Assembly (NCBI RefSeq): GCF_007595705.1
Contig: NZ_NISY01000012.1
Span: 62,001-126,000, forward strand
Length of the DNA stretch: 64,000 nt
Origin: Streptomyces sp. SAJ15
GTDB taxonomy: Bacteria > Actinomycetota > Actinomycetes > Streptomycetales > Streptomycetaceae
Reading direction: 5' to 3'
Below, piece after piece: positions 1-8,341 of this stretch (the first letter of the stretch is position 1; each line of letters starts with the position of its first letter). A model generated the notes under the pieces. The model ran no database searches, was not told where the DNA came from, and saw nothing but the letters and a program-made list of their open reading frames with translations. The translations under genes and the position numbers were made by a program.

Positions 1-2
1 AG

Positions 3-431
3 GACAAGCTCTCCCGGCTGTCCGCCTACGACTGGTTCGGCTCGGTCGCCCTGGTCCCGCTCGCCACCGCGCTGGCCGGCCCGGCCGAGAGCGCCTTCGG
101 ACGCACCACGGCCCTGTGGGGCTGTGCCGGTCTGATCGTCGCGCTCACCGCCGCGGTCCTCGCGGTGCCGGACGTACGACGGCTGACGCGCCGTGACACC
201 CCGGGGGACGAGCCTCCGAAGGCCGCCGGCACCGACGGCCCCCCGGACGCCCTGGGCGAGCTCCCGGAGCCCGGCGAGTCCCCCGCCGCCCCGCCCGGCC
301 GCGCCGGTCAGCCCCCGGCCGGCCCGCCCGATCTTTCCCCGGCCGGCCCCGCTGATGTGCCCCCGCCCGGCCGCGCTGACATCCCCCCGCCCGGCCACCC
401 TGGTCTTCCCCCGGTCGCCGACCCGGCCTGA
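3..431 (+). CDS. MFS transporter, C-terminal part (5' truncated)
   Basis: The reading frame is open from the window edge to a TGA at 429-431. It encodes two hydrophobic segments (around FGSVALVPLATALAG and GCAGLIVALTAAVLAVP) followed by a long Pro/Gly/Ala-rich hydrophilic tail. The ending LSRLSAYDWFGS then two helices is typical of the last two transmembrane helices of a 12-TM major facilitator protein in Streptomyces. The Pro-rich tail of about 75 residues is low complexity and presumably cytoplasmic. The N-terminal part lies outside the window, so substrate class cannot be judged. Confidence 0.6.
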   Translation, partial: DKLSRLSAYDWFGSVALVPLATALAGPAESAFGRTTALWGCAGLIVALTAAVLAVPDVRRLTRRDTPGDEPPKAAGTDGPPDALGELPEPGESPAAPPGRAGQPPAGPPDLSPAGPADVPPPGRADIPPPGHPGLPPVADPA

Positions 432-480
432 GCCACCCGTCCACGCCCCCGGTGCCCGGGGCGCCCCGTAGACGGTTCCC

Positions 481-1335
481 TCAGCCGATGCCGAACGCCC
501 CGCCCGGGGGTTCTGGCGAGGGCACCGCGTCGGCGTCCCGGACCACGGCCGCGCCTCGGGCGAAGCGGGTCAGCGACGGGCCGTGCTCGACGCGGGCGGG
601 GAAGGCGTCGGCCGCGGACCTGCGGGCGAGGACGTCGACGGGCAGCTCGGCGGCGGAGGCGACCAGCACGGCGTTGCCGAAGCGACGCCCCCGCAACATG
701 CCCGGCTCGGCGATCAGACAGACCTGGGGGAAGACGGCCGCGAAGGTGGCCACCTGGGAGCGGAGGAAGGCGAACGGGGCGCTGTCGGCGAGGTTGGCGG
801 CGTAGTGGCCGCCCGGCCGCAGCACCCGCGCCACCGCGCGCCCGTACTCCACGGAGGTCAGGTGCGCGGGCACCCGCGAGCCGCCGAAGACATCGCCGAC
901 GACCACGTCGACGGAGGCGGCCGGCGCCGCCTCCAGGGCGGCCCGCGCGTCCGCCGTGCGCAGCGCGATCCCGGAGTCCGGCGGCAGCGGCAGATGCTCC
1001 GCGACCAGCCCCAGCAGCGCGCCGTCGTACTCGACCACCTCCTGCCGCGAACCCGGTCGGGTGGCCGCGACGTAGCGCGGCAGGGTGAGCGCACCGCCGC
1101 CGAGGTGCAGCACGTCCAGCGGCGCCCCGGGGTCGGCGACGGCGTCCAGCAGGTACGCCAGCCGGCGCGCGTACTCGAACTCCAGGTGGGTGGGGTCGTC
1201 CAGGTCCACGTACGACTGCGGGGCGCCCTCCACGGTGAGCAGCCAGGCCCGCTCGCGGTCCACGTCGGGCATCAACTTGGCGGTGCCGCCGGCCACGGCG
1301 CGGCTCACGGGTATCGACTCGTCCACGCCCACCAT
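481..1335 (-). CDS. Spermidine synthase-like methyltransferase-fold protein
   Basis: 284 residues. A Rossmann-fold glycine motif LHLGGGALTLPRY sits near residue 96, followed by an acidic strand (VVEYDGALLGL) and VVVGDVFGG near 145. This is the pattern of the spermidine/spermine synthase superfamily (fused MFS/spermidine synthase relatives), which uses decarboxylated SAM or SAM. The N-terminal beta domain of true SpeE is reduced, so substrate and even catalysis are uncertain. It is convergent with the preceding transporter fragment and has its own ATG start. The short gap to the EF-Tu gene contains an inverted repeat (GGACGGGCGG near 1353-1377) that can act as a terminator between the two minus-strand genes. 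Confidence 0.75.
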   Translation of the reverse strand: MVGVDESIPVSRAVAGGTAKLMPDVDRERAWLLTVEGAPQSYVDLDDPTHLEFEYARRLAYLLDAVADPGAPLDVLHLGGGALTLPRYVAATRPGSRQEVVEYDGALLGLVAEHLPLPPDSGIALRTADARAALEAAPAASVDVVVGDVFGGSRVPAHLTSVEYGRAVARVLRPGGHYAANLADSAPFAFLRSQVATFAAVFPQVCLIAEPGMLRGRRFGNAVLVASAAELPVDVLARRSAADAFPARVEHGPSLTRFARGAAVVRDADAVPSPEPPGGAFGIG

Positions 1336-1416
1336 TGTGACGCCGGACGGACGGGCCGTAACCGCCCGTCCGTCCGGCGTCTCCAGGCCGCGCCCGCGCG
1401 GGGCGCGGCACGGTGC

Positions 1417-2592
1417 CTAGTCGACGACGGTCATCACCGTTCCGGCACCCACGGTGCGACCGCCTTCGCGGATGGCGAAGCCGAGGCCGGGCTCCAAGGG
1501 GAGCTCGCGGCCGAGCTCCACGGTCATGGAGACCGTGTCGCCGGGCGCGGCCACGGCCGTCCCCCCGAGGTCGACGTCGCCGACGACATCGGCCGTGCGG
1601 ATGTAGAACTGCGGTCGGTAGCCGGTGGACAGCGGCGTCCGGCGACCGCCTTCCGCCGTGGACAGGACGTAGACCCGGGCCGTGAAGCGGCGGCGCGGCA
1701 CCACGCTGCCGGGCGCCGCCACGACGTGGCCGCGGCGCACCGCGTCCCGCTGCACCCCGCGCAGCAGCAGCGCCACGTTGTCGCCCGCCTCGGCGAGCTC
1801 CATCGGCTTGCCGAAGGTCTCCACGCCGGTGACGACGCTGGCGAGGCCGGCCCCCAGCACCTCGACCCGGTCGCCGACCCGCACCGTGCCGCGCTCGACG
1901 GCGCCGGTGACGACCGTGCCGCGGCCGCTGATGGTGAGGACGTTCTCCACCGGCATCAGGAACGGCGCGTCGGTGTAGCGCACCGGCGTCGGCACATAGG
2001 TGTCGACGGCGTCGAGGAGCGCCTCGATGGCCCCGGTCCAGCGCGGGTCCCCGTCGAGCGCGCGCAGCCCGGAGACCCGGACCACCGGCGCGTGGTCACC
2101 GTCGTAGCCGTGGGCGGTCAGCAGCTCGCGCACCTCCAGCTCCACGAGGTCGGTGAGCTCGGCGTCGCCCGCGTCCGCCTTGTTGAGCGCGACGACGACG
2201 TGGTCGACGCCGACCTGGCGGGCGAGCAGTACGTGCTCGGCGGTCTGCGGCATGACGCCGTCGAGGGCGGAGACGACGAGGATGGCCCCGTCGAGTTGGG
2301 CGGCCCCGGTCACCATGTTCTTGATGAAGTCGGCGTGGCCGGGCATGTCGACGTGCGCGTAGTGCCGGGTGTCGGTCTCGTACTCGACGTGCGAGAGGTT
2401 GATGGTGATACCGCGGGCGGCCTCCTCGGGCGCCCGGTCGATGCGGTCGAAGGGGACGTAGGTGCCGCCCGTGCCGCGCTCGCTGAGGACCTTGGTGATG
2501 GCGGCGGTCAGCGTGGTCTTGCCGTGGTCGACATGGCCCATGGTGCCGATGTTCAGGTGCGGCTTGGTGCGCACGTAACCCTGCTTGGACAT
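1417..2592 (-). CDS. tuf3: Divergent elongation factor Tu (EF-Tu3 type)
   Basis: 391 residues, slightly shorter than standard EF-Tu. G1 GHVDHGKT is at residues 19-26, G2 is ARGITIN, G3 is DMPGHADF (usual form DCPGHADY), G4 is NKAD and G5 is SGLRALDGD. Domains 2 and 3 follow and end in RTVGAGTVMTVVD. A full GTPase is therefore present, delivering aminoacyl-tRNA to the ribosome, but the G3 Met/Phe changes and many other substitutions mark it as the divergent paralogue that Streptomyces species carry besides tuf1. It stands alone and is not in the str operon with rpsL/rpsG/fusA. The ATG is preceded by GAAGGAAC. In Streptomyces this paralogue is thought to be stress or stringent-response linked; that is family knowledge and is not visible here. 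Confidence 0.93.
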   Translation of the reverse strand: MSKQGYVRTKPHLNIGTMGHVDHGKTTLTAAITKVLSERGTGGTYVPFDRIDRAPEEAARGITINLSHVEYETDTRHYAHVDMPGHADFIKNMVTGAAQLDGAILVVSALDGVMPQTAEHVLLARQVGVDHVVVALNKADAGDAELTDLVELEVRELLTAHGYDGDHAPVVRVSGLRALDGDPRWTGAIEALLDAVDTYVPTPVRYTDAPFLMPVENVLTISGRGTVVTGAVERGTVRVGDRVEVLGAGLASVVTGVETFGKPMELAEAGDNVALLLRGVQRDAVRRGHVVAAPGSVVPRRRFTARVYVLSTAEGGRRTPLSTGYRPQFYIRTADVVGDVDLGGTAVAAPGDTVSMTVELGRELPLEPGLGFAIREGGRTVGAGTVMTVVD

Positions 2593-2644
2593 GGTGGGAC
2601 GTTCCTTCCTCGGAACGGAGGTTTCTCAGCGCGGACCCCAGGGC

Positions 2645-2697
2645 CTGACCGACCCTCCCCCTGTGGGGTCCGTCGGGACTGTCCGAGGAGGGTCAGC
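2645..2697. promoter_or_regulatory. Inverted repeat in the EF-Tu3 leader
   Basis: The 406-bp gap between tuf3 and the next gene contains an interrupted inverted repeat, CTGACCGACCCTCC paired with GGAGGGTCAG, which could form a long hairpin in the tuf3 leader or act as a regulator site. No other gene is supported in 2593-2998. Confidence 0.35.
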
Positions 2698-2998
2698 TTC
2701 GGGCGCCGTTATCGGTGCAAACCGAAAGAAGGAGGGCAGCCTTCGGCGCGCCCGCGACCGCGGACGTCTGCGCAAGGAAGGCATACCGGAACATGTCGAC
2801 GATCATCTCGTGCCCCGGAGTCGCCGTCGAATGGTTTTCGCGCGGTGAACGGCCGCCCCGCCGACGGCTCTTGGCCACGCCTCGGACGTCTCGGACCACC
2901 CTCCGACGCGGACGGGAAGGGGCGTGGGATGTCCGCGTTCTGTCCCAGCCCGCGGCCGGCGGGGCCGGCACCCCCAACACAGGGGTTACGCTCCCCCG

Positions 2999-3703
2999 GT
3001 GTTCGAATCCGCGTCGCCGCATCCAGCCCTACGGTGCGCCCGGGCCCTGCTGTCGCCCTGGGCGCGGCTCGGCCTGCTCATCGCGCTGCTGGTGACGGCC
3101 GGTGCCGCGGTGCTGGTGTGGGAGCCGCAGCGGCTGATCGCCGACGGCTGGCCGGAGCGCCTCTCGGGCGGCACGGCGGTGGCGCTGTTCGCCCTCGCGT
3201 ACGGGGTCTGCACGGCGGCCCTGGTGCCGCGGCCGCTGCTGAACCTGGCGGCCGGCGCGCTCTTCGGCACCCAGGCGGGGCTGCCGGGCGCCGTGGTCGG
3301 CACCGTCCTGGGAGCCGGCATCGCCTTCGGCCTCGGCCGGCTGCTGGGGCAGGACGCGCTGCGCCCGCTGCTGCGCGGCCGCTGGCTGACCGCGGCCGAT
3401 CGCCAGCTGTCCCGACACGGCTTCCGCTCGATGCTGGCGCTGCGCCTCTTCCCCGGGGTGCCCTTCGCGGCCGCCAACTACTGCGCCGCGGTGTCCCGGA
3501 TGGGCTGGTTGCCGTTTCTCCTGGCGACGGGGTTGGGCAGCGTGCCCAACACCGCCGCGTACGTGATAGCCGGAAGCCGCGCCGCCACCCCCACCTCGCC
3601 GGTCTTCCTGGCCGCGCTCGCCTTCATCGCCCTGACCGGCGCGGGCGCGCTGGCGGTGGCCTGGCGCAAGCGGGAGCGCCTCCGGCGCGGGCACCAGCCG
3701 TAA
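2999..3703 (+). CDS. TVP38/TMEM64 (VTT/DedA-like) membrane protein
   Basis: 234 residues from a GTG at 2999. An upstream ATG at 2924 is in frame, but its extension is basic and of poor coding quality, so the GTG (protein start VFESASPHP) is preferred. About five to six transmembrane helices are visible. The conserved VTT-domain pattern is present: LLNLAAGALFGTQAG, then LRLFPGVPFAAANYCAA, then LGSVPNTAAYVIAG. VTT proteins are proposed lipid transporters or scramblases. The gene ends in a basic tail (KRERLRRGHQ), expected on the cytoplasmic side. It reads convergently with the HxlR gene. Function beyond family membership is unknown. Confidence 0.8.
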   Translation: MFESASPHPALRCARALLSPWARLGLLIALLVTAGAAVLVWEPQRLIADGWPERLSGGTAVALFALAYGVCTAALVPRPLLNLAAGALFGTQAGLPGAVVGTVLGAGIAFGLGRLLGQDALRPLLRGRWLTAADRQLSRHGFRSMLALRLFPGVPFAAANYCAAVSRMGWLPFLLATGLGSVPNTAAYVIAGSRAATPTSPVFLAALAFIALTGAGALAVAWRKRERLRRGHQP

Positions 3704-3774
3704 CGGACCGAGCCCGTCCGAGCGGGGGCTGCGCACATTGCGGCGAGCCGCTCACGCAAACCGCCGGACAGGCC

Positions 3775-4296
3775 CTATCCGCGCGCCGGCGTGGTCTCCG
3801 CGCGGGCCTCCAGCAGCGGCCCCAGCACCGCAGTGCCCGGGCCGGTGCGGCCGCCGGGGCCCGGCAACTGGGTGGTGTCGGCCAGGGTGAGCGGCTCGCC
3901 GCAGTGCGCGCAGGCGGGAACCATCGCGGTGTCGCGACCGCAGCCGTGGTGGTGGATCCGGGCCGGCGGGCCGGCCTCGCCCGCGTACCAGCGGTCGCCC
4001 CAGTTCATGAGCGCCAGCAGCACGGGGTAGAGCTCCTCACCCTTGGCGGTCGCGCGGTAGTGCTCGCGCGGCGGCCGCTCCTGGTAGCGCTCGCGCACCA
4101 GCACCCCTTCCTCCACCAGCCTGGAGAGCCTGGCCGACAGCACCTTGCGGGAGATCCCCAGGTCGCGGGCGAGGTCGTCGAAGCGGCCGACTCCCAGCAG
4201 CACGTCGCGCATGATCAGCGCCGTCCAGGCGTCGCCGAAGAGATCGGTGGCGCGGGCGATGGAGCAGGCCACGTCGGCGAGCGGGGTGCGGGTCAT
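3775..4296 (-). CDS. HxlR-family transcriptional regulator
   Basis: 173 residues from ATG at 4294-4296. The longer frame to 4422 runs through the operator region and is rejected. The core CSIARATDLFGDAW, then FDDLARDLGISRKVLSARL and LVEEGVLVRERY, is the HxlR winged helix. The C-terminal CAHCGEPL pair and HHHGCGRD could bind a metal. It is divergent from a SAM methyltransferase, and two inverted repeats lie between them, so it probably autoregulates and controls that gene. Effectors of this family are usually electrophiles or metabolites; none is visible here. Confidence 0.88.
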   Translation of the reverse strand: MTRTPLADVACSIARATDLFGDAWTALIMRDVLLGVGRFDDLARDLGISRKVLSARLSRLVEEGVLVRERYQERPPREHYRATAKGEELYPVLLALMNWGDRWYAGEAGPPARIHHHGCGRDTAMVPACAHCGEPLTLADTTQLPGPGGRTGPGTAVLGPLLEARAETTPARG

Positions 4297-4313
4297 GCCC
4301 CGACCGTACCCGA

Positions 4314-4355
4314 GTTCCCCGAGGGAACCCAGGGTGTTAGGTTTCCTCAGGGAAC
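4314..4355. promoter_or_regulatory. Paired HxlR operator candidate
   Basis: Two inverted repeats: GTTCCC-CGA-GGGAAC (4314-4328, perfect) and GTTTCC-TCA-GGGAAC (4341-4355, one mismatch). Their centres are 27 bp apart, so they lie near the same helix face. They fall between the divergent HxlR and methyltransferase starts, which is where such a regulator would bind. Confidence 0.6.
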
Positions 4356-4388
4356 CCATGCCCCAGCCCCGGCACGAGGGAGAAGACG

Positions 4389-5162
4389 ATGGCCACCGCT
4401 CCGCACATCGAGCTCGACTCACGCTCGCCCGAGGCGGTCGACGGGCGCCAGATCAGGGCGGTCAGCTTCCAGGACGTGCGGCTGGAGTACGTGGGCCGCA
4501 CCCTCAGGGCCCTGGACGTGGCGGCGGCCGGCCGCCGCGCCATCGTGGTGGGCGGCGGGCGCGGCCTGCTCCCGGCCGGCCTGGCGCGACTCGGCTTCGA
4601 GGTGCTCTCCATCGACCCCTCCGCCACCGCGACCGCGATGGCACGGGAGGCGAGCGAGCGCGAGGGCCTGGGAGTGGCCACGCGGACCGCGCCGGCGGAG
4701 GAGCTGGGCGACGTCCCGGACGCGGGCTTCGACCTGGCGTACTACGCCGACACCTTCGAGATCACCGCCGATCTCGACCGGGTGGTCGCGGAGGCCGCAC
4801 GCGTGCTGAAGCCCGGCGGGGTGCTCGTCTACGACACCGTCAACCGGACCCCGCTGTCACGGCTGGTCTACCTCGGCGCCTTCCAGTCGCTGCCGATGAC
4901 CCGGATCATGCCGCCCGGGCGCTACGCGGCGGCGCGGCTGCGGCCGCCGGCCGAGGTGGCGGCGACGCTGGAGCGCCACGGCCTGCGCAACGAGGACGTC
5001 TGCGACTTCAAGCCGAAGAACCCGCCGAGCCTGGTGAAGGCCGTGCTGGCTCGACGGCGCGGTCGGATCACCGACGAGGAGATCCCCCCGATCGTCGACT
5101 TCGTCCTGGCCCCCGGTGCCCGCCCCCTGGTGACCTACCTCGGCTACGCGCGCAGGGTGTGA
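4389..5162 (+). CDS. Class I SAM-dependent methyltransferase (UbiG-like)
   Basis: 257 residues. Motif I is AIVVGGGRGLLPAGLAR near residue 50, the acidic loop is VLSIDPSATA, and motif II/III is FDLAYYADTFE with VLKPGGVLVYDTVNR. The order and the RTPLSRLVYLGAF segment resemble UbiG/Coq3-type O-methyltransferases. The ATG is preceded by GAGGGAGAAG. The position next to a divergent HxlR regulator suggests inducible modification of a quinone or phenolic compound. The substrate cannot be deduced. Confidence 0.82.
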   Translation: MATAPHIELDSRSPEAVDGRQIRAVSFQDVRLEYVGRTLRALDVAAAGRRAIVVGGGRGLLPAGLARLGFEVLSIDPSATATAMAREASEREGLGVATRTAPAEELGDVPDAGFDLAYYADTFEITADLDRVVAEAARVLKPGGVLVYDTVNRTPLSRLVYLGAFQSLPMTRIMPPGRYAAARLRPPAEVAATLERHGLRNEDVCDFKPKNPPSLVKAVLARRRGRITDEEIPPIVDFVLAPGARPLVTYLGYARRV

Positions 5163-5308
5163 CCGCTCCATCACGCTCCGCCCACCATCCGCGCGCGGTG
5201 CCCGTCCCCGCGATCGGGACCTTCTGACAGACGCGTAATCCAAGGACGCTACGCTGCCTCCGACCGGTTGATGATCCCGTCGCCGGCCCGCCGACGGCGG
5301 AGCCTATA

Positions 5309-5325
5309 GCTGACGCAGCGTCAGC
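5309..5325. promoter_or_regulatory. Palindrome upstream of uppP
   Basis: GCTGACG-CAG-CGTCAGC is a perfect 7-bp inverted repeat 30 bp before the uppP ATG. It may be an operator or a leader hairpin. No Shine-Dalgarno is visible before this ATG. Confidence 0.35.
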
Positions 5326-5354
5326 GCGATCACCCTTGGATAGCGTAGAACTCG

Positions 5355-6230
5355 ATGTCTTGGTTCGAATCATTCATCCTCGGACTCGTCCAGGGGTTGA
5401 CCGAATTCCTGCCGATCTCCTCCAGCGCCCATCTGCGGCTCACCGCGGCCTTCTCGGGCTGGGAGGACCCGGGTGCCGCCTTCACCGCGATCACGCAGAT
5501 CGGCACCGAGGCCGCGGTGTTGATCTACTTCCGCAAGGACATCGCGCGCATCGTCTCGGCGTGGTTCCGCTCGTTGGTCGACAAGCGGATGCGCCAGAAC
5601 CAGGACGCCAAGATGGGCTGGTTGGTGATCGTCGGCTCGATACCGATCGGTGTGCTCGGCGTCACCCTGAAGGACCAGATCGAGGGCCCGTTCCGCAATC
5701 TCAACCTGACCGCGACCATGCTGGTCGTCATGGGTCTGGTGCTGGGCTTCGCGGACCGGATGGCCGCCCGCGACGAGACCGGTGGCCGGCACCGCGCCCC
5801 CAAGCAGCGCAAGACGCTCAACGAGCTGAGCGTCAAGGACGGCCTGACGTACGGCATCTGCCAGGCGATGGCGCTGATCCCCGGCGTCTCCCGGTCCGGC
5901 GCGACGATCAGCGGCGGTCTGCTCATGGGCTACACCCGCGAGGCGGCGGCCCGTTACTCCTTCCTCCTCGCCATCCCGGCGGTGCTGGCCTCGGGCCTGT
6001 TCGAGCTGAAGGACGCGTCCGAGGGCGGCCATGTCTCCTGGGGTCCGACCATCTTCGCGACGATCATCGCGTTCTTCGTCGGATACGCGGTGATCGCCTG
6101 GTTCATGAAGTTCATCACCACCAAGAGCTTCATGCCGTTCGTCATCTACCGCGTGGCGCTCGGCCTGCTGATCTTCGCCCTGGTCGGCTTCGGTGTGCTG
6201 AGCCCGCACGCCGGCGAGTCGGGAGGATAA
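5355..6230 (+). CDS. uppP: Undecaprenyl-diphosphatase
   Basis: 291 residues, normal length for the BacA/UppP family. Both signature motifs are present: EFLPISSSAHL at about residues 17-27 and ALIPGVSRSGAT at about 174-185, which form the active site that dephosphorylates undecaprenyl pyrophosphate for peptidoglycan lipid recycling and confers bacitracin tolerance. About eight hydrophobic helices span the protein. A strong terminator follows after about 100 bp. It appears to be the last recognisable chromosomal housekeeping gene before the mobile region. Confidence 0.95.
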   Translation: MSWFESFILGLVQGLTEFLPISSSAHLRLTAAFSGWEDPGAAFTAITQIGTEAAVLIYFRKDIARIVSAWFRSLVDKRMRQNQDAKMGWLVIVGSIPIGVLGVTLKDQIEGPFRNLNLTATMLVVMGLVLGFADRMAARDETGGRHRAPKQRKTLNELSVKDGLTYGICQAMALIPGVSRSGATISGGLLMGYTREAAARYSFLLAIPAVLASGLFELKDASEGGHVSWGPTIFATIIAFFVGYAVIAWFMKFITTKSFMPFVIYRVALGLLIFALVGFGVLSPHAGESGG

Positions 6231-6326
6231 TTGGCCCTAGTTGACCTGAGATGGCCCTAGCTGACACACGTTAACCATGATCGTCTCCCATTTCTCTCCC
6301 AGATTCCCCTGGGGCAGAAAGGGAAA

Positions 6327-6379
6327 GCCGGGCCCGGATCGTCATCACCTTGGGGGGTGGGACTCGATCCGGGCCCGGC
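6327..6379. terminator. Long perfect hairpin after uppP
   Basis: GCCGGGCCCGGATCG pairs perfectly over 15 bp with CGATCCGGGCCCGGC across a 23-base loop. It lies 97 bp past the uppP stop and probably terminates that transcript. The gap 6231-6595 otherwise holds only regulatory sequence for the next gene. Confidence 0.7.
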
Positions 6380-6524
6380 GCTTATCTCAACGATGAACCG
6401 CCCCCGCGAGACTGCGGAAACGATTCACTCGATTGAGTGATCTACTTCGGCGCGATGACAATCGAAGCATGGTGAAAAACACACGGACCCCCACACGGGG
6501 CGCTTCGGAGTCGCCCGAAGGCCA

Positions 6525-6540
6525 TCTTGATATATCAAGA
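6525..6540. promoter_or_regulatory. Perfect palindrome before the GntR gene
   Basis: TCTTGATATATCAAGA is a 16-bp perfect palindrome about 55 bp upstream of the GntR start. Its AT-richness stands out in this DNA. It is probably the autoregulatory operator. Confidence 0.6.
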
Positions 6541-6595
6541 TTCCGACAGACGCCTACCGTGACGTCCCCAGATGCAAGATCATTGAGGGGTCGGG

Positions 6596-7237
6596 ATGGC
6601 CAAGAGCCGCGCGGTGTACCGTCGCGTGGCCGCCGACTTGGAACGCCGCATCACCGGAGGTGAGTGGCGCCCCGGCGAACAGATCCCCTCCCGCACCGCC
6701 CTAGCCGACCAGTACCACGTCCATGAGCAGACCATGCGCCTAGCCGTCACGCTGCTGCGACGTCAAGGCGTCCTCGAGGGCGAGCAGCGGCGGCGACTGT
6801 TTGTGGCCTACCCTCCGGCCGTGCGAGCACTCGCCAACCCCAACGCCCCCTGGCCATTCGGCTCCGAGACATCCGGAATCCACTCCTGCCGCGCCACCAC
6901 GGACCTGGCCGCACGCCTGGACGTACCCGTCGGCACCATCTTGCGCCGCGAGACACAGGAGTGCTGGGATCCAGGCGGCCGGAGTGCGATGCTCATCACC
7001 AGCTGGTGGCGAGGACTTCGGCGCAGGCACCTGAGATTCGTCGCGGAGGTGGCCACGGCCGGCCTGGATGAGGCCCAGGCGCACGCCCTGCGGATGCCGC
7101 AGGACTCGCTGGTGTACCGGTTGACGCGGACTCGTCTGGACGCTGAGGGGCGCCCTGTGGAGACGGCGGATCTGATCCTCCCCATGGATCGCTGGACGAT
7201 CCGCATCGGCCCTCATGACGGCGACGCGGCTGGTTGA
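6596..7237 (+). CDS. GntR-family transcriptional regulator
   Basis: 213 residues. The N-terminal winged helix is clear: YRRVAADLERRITGGEWRPGEQ, then PSRTALADQYHV and TLLRRQGVLEGEQ, with an atypical second half because the usual GxGTFV wing is replaced by EQRRRLFVA. The C-terminal half resembles a UTRA-like effector domain. The ATG follows GGGGTCGGG. It stands at the left edge of the mobile region, behind a palindromic operator. Whether it belongs to the prophage or to the chromosome is not decided. Confidence 0.8.
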   Translation: MAKSRAVYRRVAADLERRITGGEWRPGEQIPSRTALADQYHVHEQTMRLAVTLLRRQGVLEGEQRRRLFVAYPPAVRALANPNAPWPFGSETSGIHSCRATTDLAARLDVPVGTILRRETQECWDPGGRSAMLITSWWRGLRRRHLRFVAEVATAGLDEAQAHALRMPQDSLVYRLTRTRLDAEGRPVETADLILPMDRWTIRIGPHDGDAAG

Positions 7238-7400
7238 CCCGCAGTCAACAACACGGGATGCCCCCGATGGAAGGCTTCACCGGTAGTTAAATGCGCGCCA
7301 CATTCATGCCCTCTCGCGGATGCCCGCGTGATCCCGACTTGTCCAGGCCACTCCGACCTGGAAGAGGCCAATGTCGCTACCTAGTCGTAATCTTGTTCGC

Positions 7401-7583
7401 ATGCCTGCATCGCCTGGACCCACGCCTCCGCCACCCACCATCGACCAGGCGAACGCGGCAATTCGTGACTTCATGCGCGCCAGATCAGGTCGAGCGCTAC
7501 GGCCGGCCGAGCGCGTGGAGTATGAGCGGCTGCTCCGCCTGTGGGCCGAGGCGATGCGCGCCGAGCTGACGACCGCGGCTTAG
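7401..7583 (+). CDS. Small unknown protein (60 aa)
   Basis: Starts at ATG 7401 with a -10-like TAATCT about ten bases before it, so the transcript may be leaderless. The product is Pro-rich at the N terminus and then helical and charged (ANAAIRDFMRARSGR, ERVEYERLLRLWAEA). It sits 9 bp before the next small gene and is probably cotranscribed with it. No family was recognised. Confidence 0.6.
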   Translation: MPASPGPTPPPPTIDQANAAIRDFMRARSGRALRPAERVEYERLLRLWAEAMRAELTTAA

Positions 7584-7592
7584 GATCCGGCC

Positions 7593-7820
7593 GTGAGTGA
7601 GATTGACAGACTGGTGGACCTACAGAAGACCGCAAACGCGGAGCACGCGAAGCTCGCCGGACTCGATGGCGAGGAGCACGCCGCGCAGTGGGAGCGGTGG
7701 CGTGCGGCCGCAGAGGCTGTTCAGGCCGCGGTGACCGAGGCCGCGGCCGGCGGCAACAGGTACGAGCTCGAAGCGAAGGTCAAGCAGGCCGCCCGGCACC
7801 CCAAGGAAGACGGGGGCTGA
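7593..7820 (+). CDS. Small helical protein (75 aa)
   Basis: GTG start 9 bp after the preceding stop. Almost entirely predicted helix with Ala/Glu/Lys heptads (VDLQKTANAEHAKLAGL, AAEAVQAAVTEAA), so a coiled coil is likely. A GC-rich terminator follows immediately. No family was recognised. Confidence 0.6.
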   Translation: MSEIDRLVDLQKTANAEHAKLAGLDGEEHAAQWERWRAAAEAVQAAVTEAAAGGNRYELEAKVKQAARHPKEDGG

Positions 7821-7826
7821 CGCCCC

Positions 7827-7858
7827 GCCCCGCCGCGGGCGCTGTTCCGCGGCGGGGC
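7827..7858 (+). terminator. Terminator of the two-gene small operon
   Basis: CCCCGCCGCGG pairs with CCGCGGCGGGG across the loop GCGCTGTT. Part of this hairpin and its right flank recurs near 8.82 kb. Confidence 0.75.
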
Positions 7859-7874
7859 CCGAGTAGCTGCCGCA
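7835..7874. repeat. Hairpin-flank repeat, copy 1
   Basis: The blocks GGGCGCTGTTC and GGCCCGAGTAGCTGCCGCA occur here and again, in the same order, at 8818-8861. The two copies bracket the minus-strand block containing the frameshifted gene and the HTH gene. Confidence 0.65.
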
Positions 7875-7953
7875 GCCAGCAAGCAGCTGATGGGACGCAA
7901 TCCAGCGTAGGCGGATGCACGACAAGATGACGGTCAAGGGCCCGGCGAGGCCC

Positions 7954-8341
7954 CTACAGGTTGCGTCGCCAGTCAGCTGGGTAGTGCGGGTGCTCCCTGC
8001 GGATCTCCTGCCACATCTCGTCCAATTCGGCGGCACTTTGCTGCGCCGCTGCCCGTGCCTCGCGTTGGGCCTCTTCCAGGGCGCTTCGCTCCTCCGGCGC
8101 CAGGGTGGCGACTCGGAACTGGTAGAGGTAGGCGCCGTCGTCTCCACAGCGCGGTTCCCGATCCTCCGTGTACAGCGGGCCCGTACTCGGCCTTCTGGAT
8201 GGGCTTGGCCTCAAGAGGGCTGGTCCACAGTTCGGCGAGCGCCGGGACGATCGGGATCAGGTAAATCGGCGGTGGCACGTCGTCAGGGATCGCGAGGGTG
8301 CAGCCGTCGTCGGGGCCTCCCCTCAACCTGACCTCGATCAC
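7954..8341 (-). pseudogene. Frameshifted unknown gene
   Basis: The first half reads well in one frame from a GTG at 8341 (IEVRLRGGPDDG, then VPPPIYLIPIVPALAELW and KAEYGP) and then becomes Arg/Gly-rich nonsense. The second half reads well in the neighbouring frame to the stop at 7954 (LYTEDREPRCGDDGAYLY, ALEEAQREARAAAQQ, EHPHYPADWRRNL). The join falls in the GGGCCC run at about 8177-8182 and needs a +1 shift. The intact product would be about 125 residues with a helical charged C-terminus. Its start overlaps the HTH gene's stop as GTGA, so the two were an operon. Causes could be mutation, sequencing error or, less likely, programmed shifting. Confidence 0.7.

Noticed and set aside
583..4809. 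A 1408-codon open frame on the plus strand across the left flank
   Set aside because: It runs antisense to the spermidine-synthase-like and EF-Tu genes, its translation is low-complexity Gly/Arg/Ala/His, and it reflects GC-rich third-position bias.
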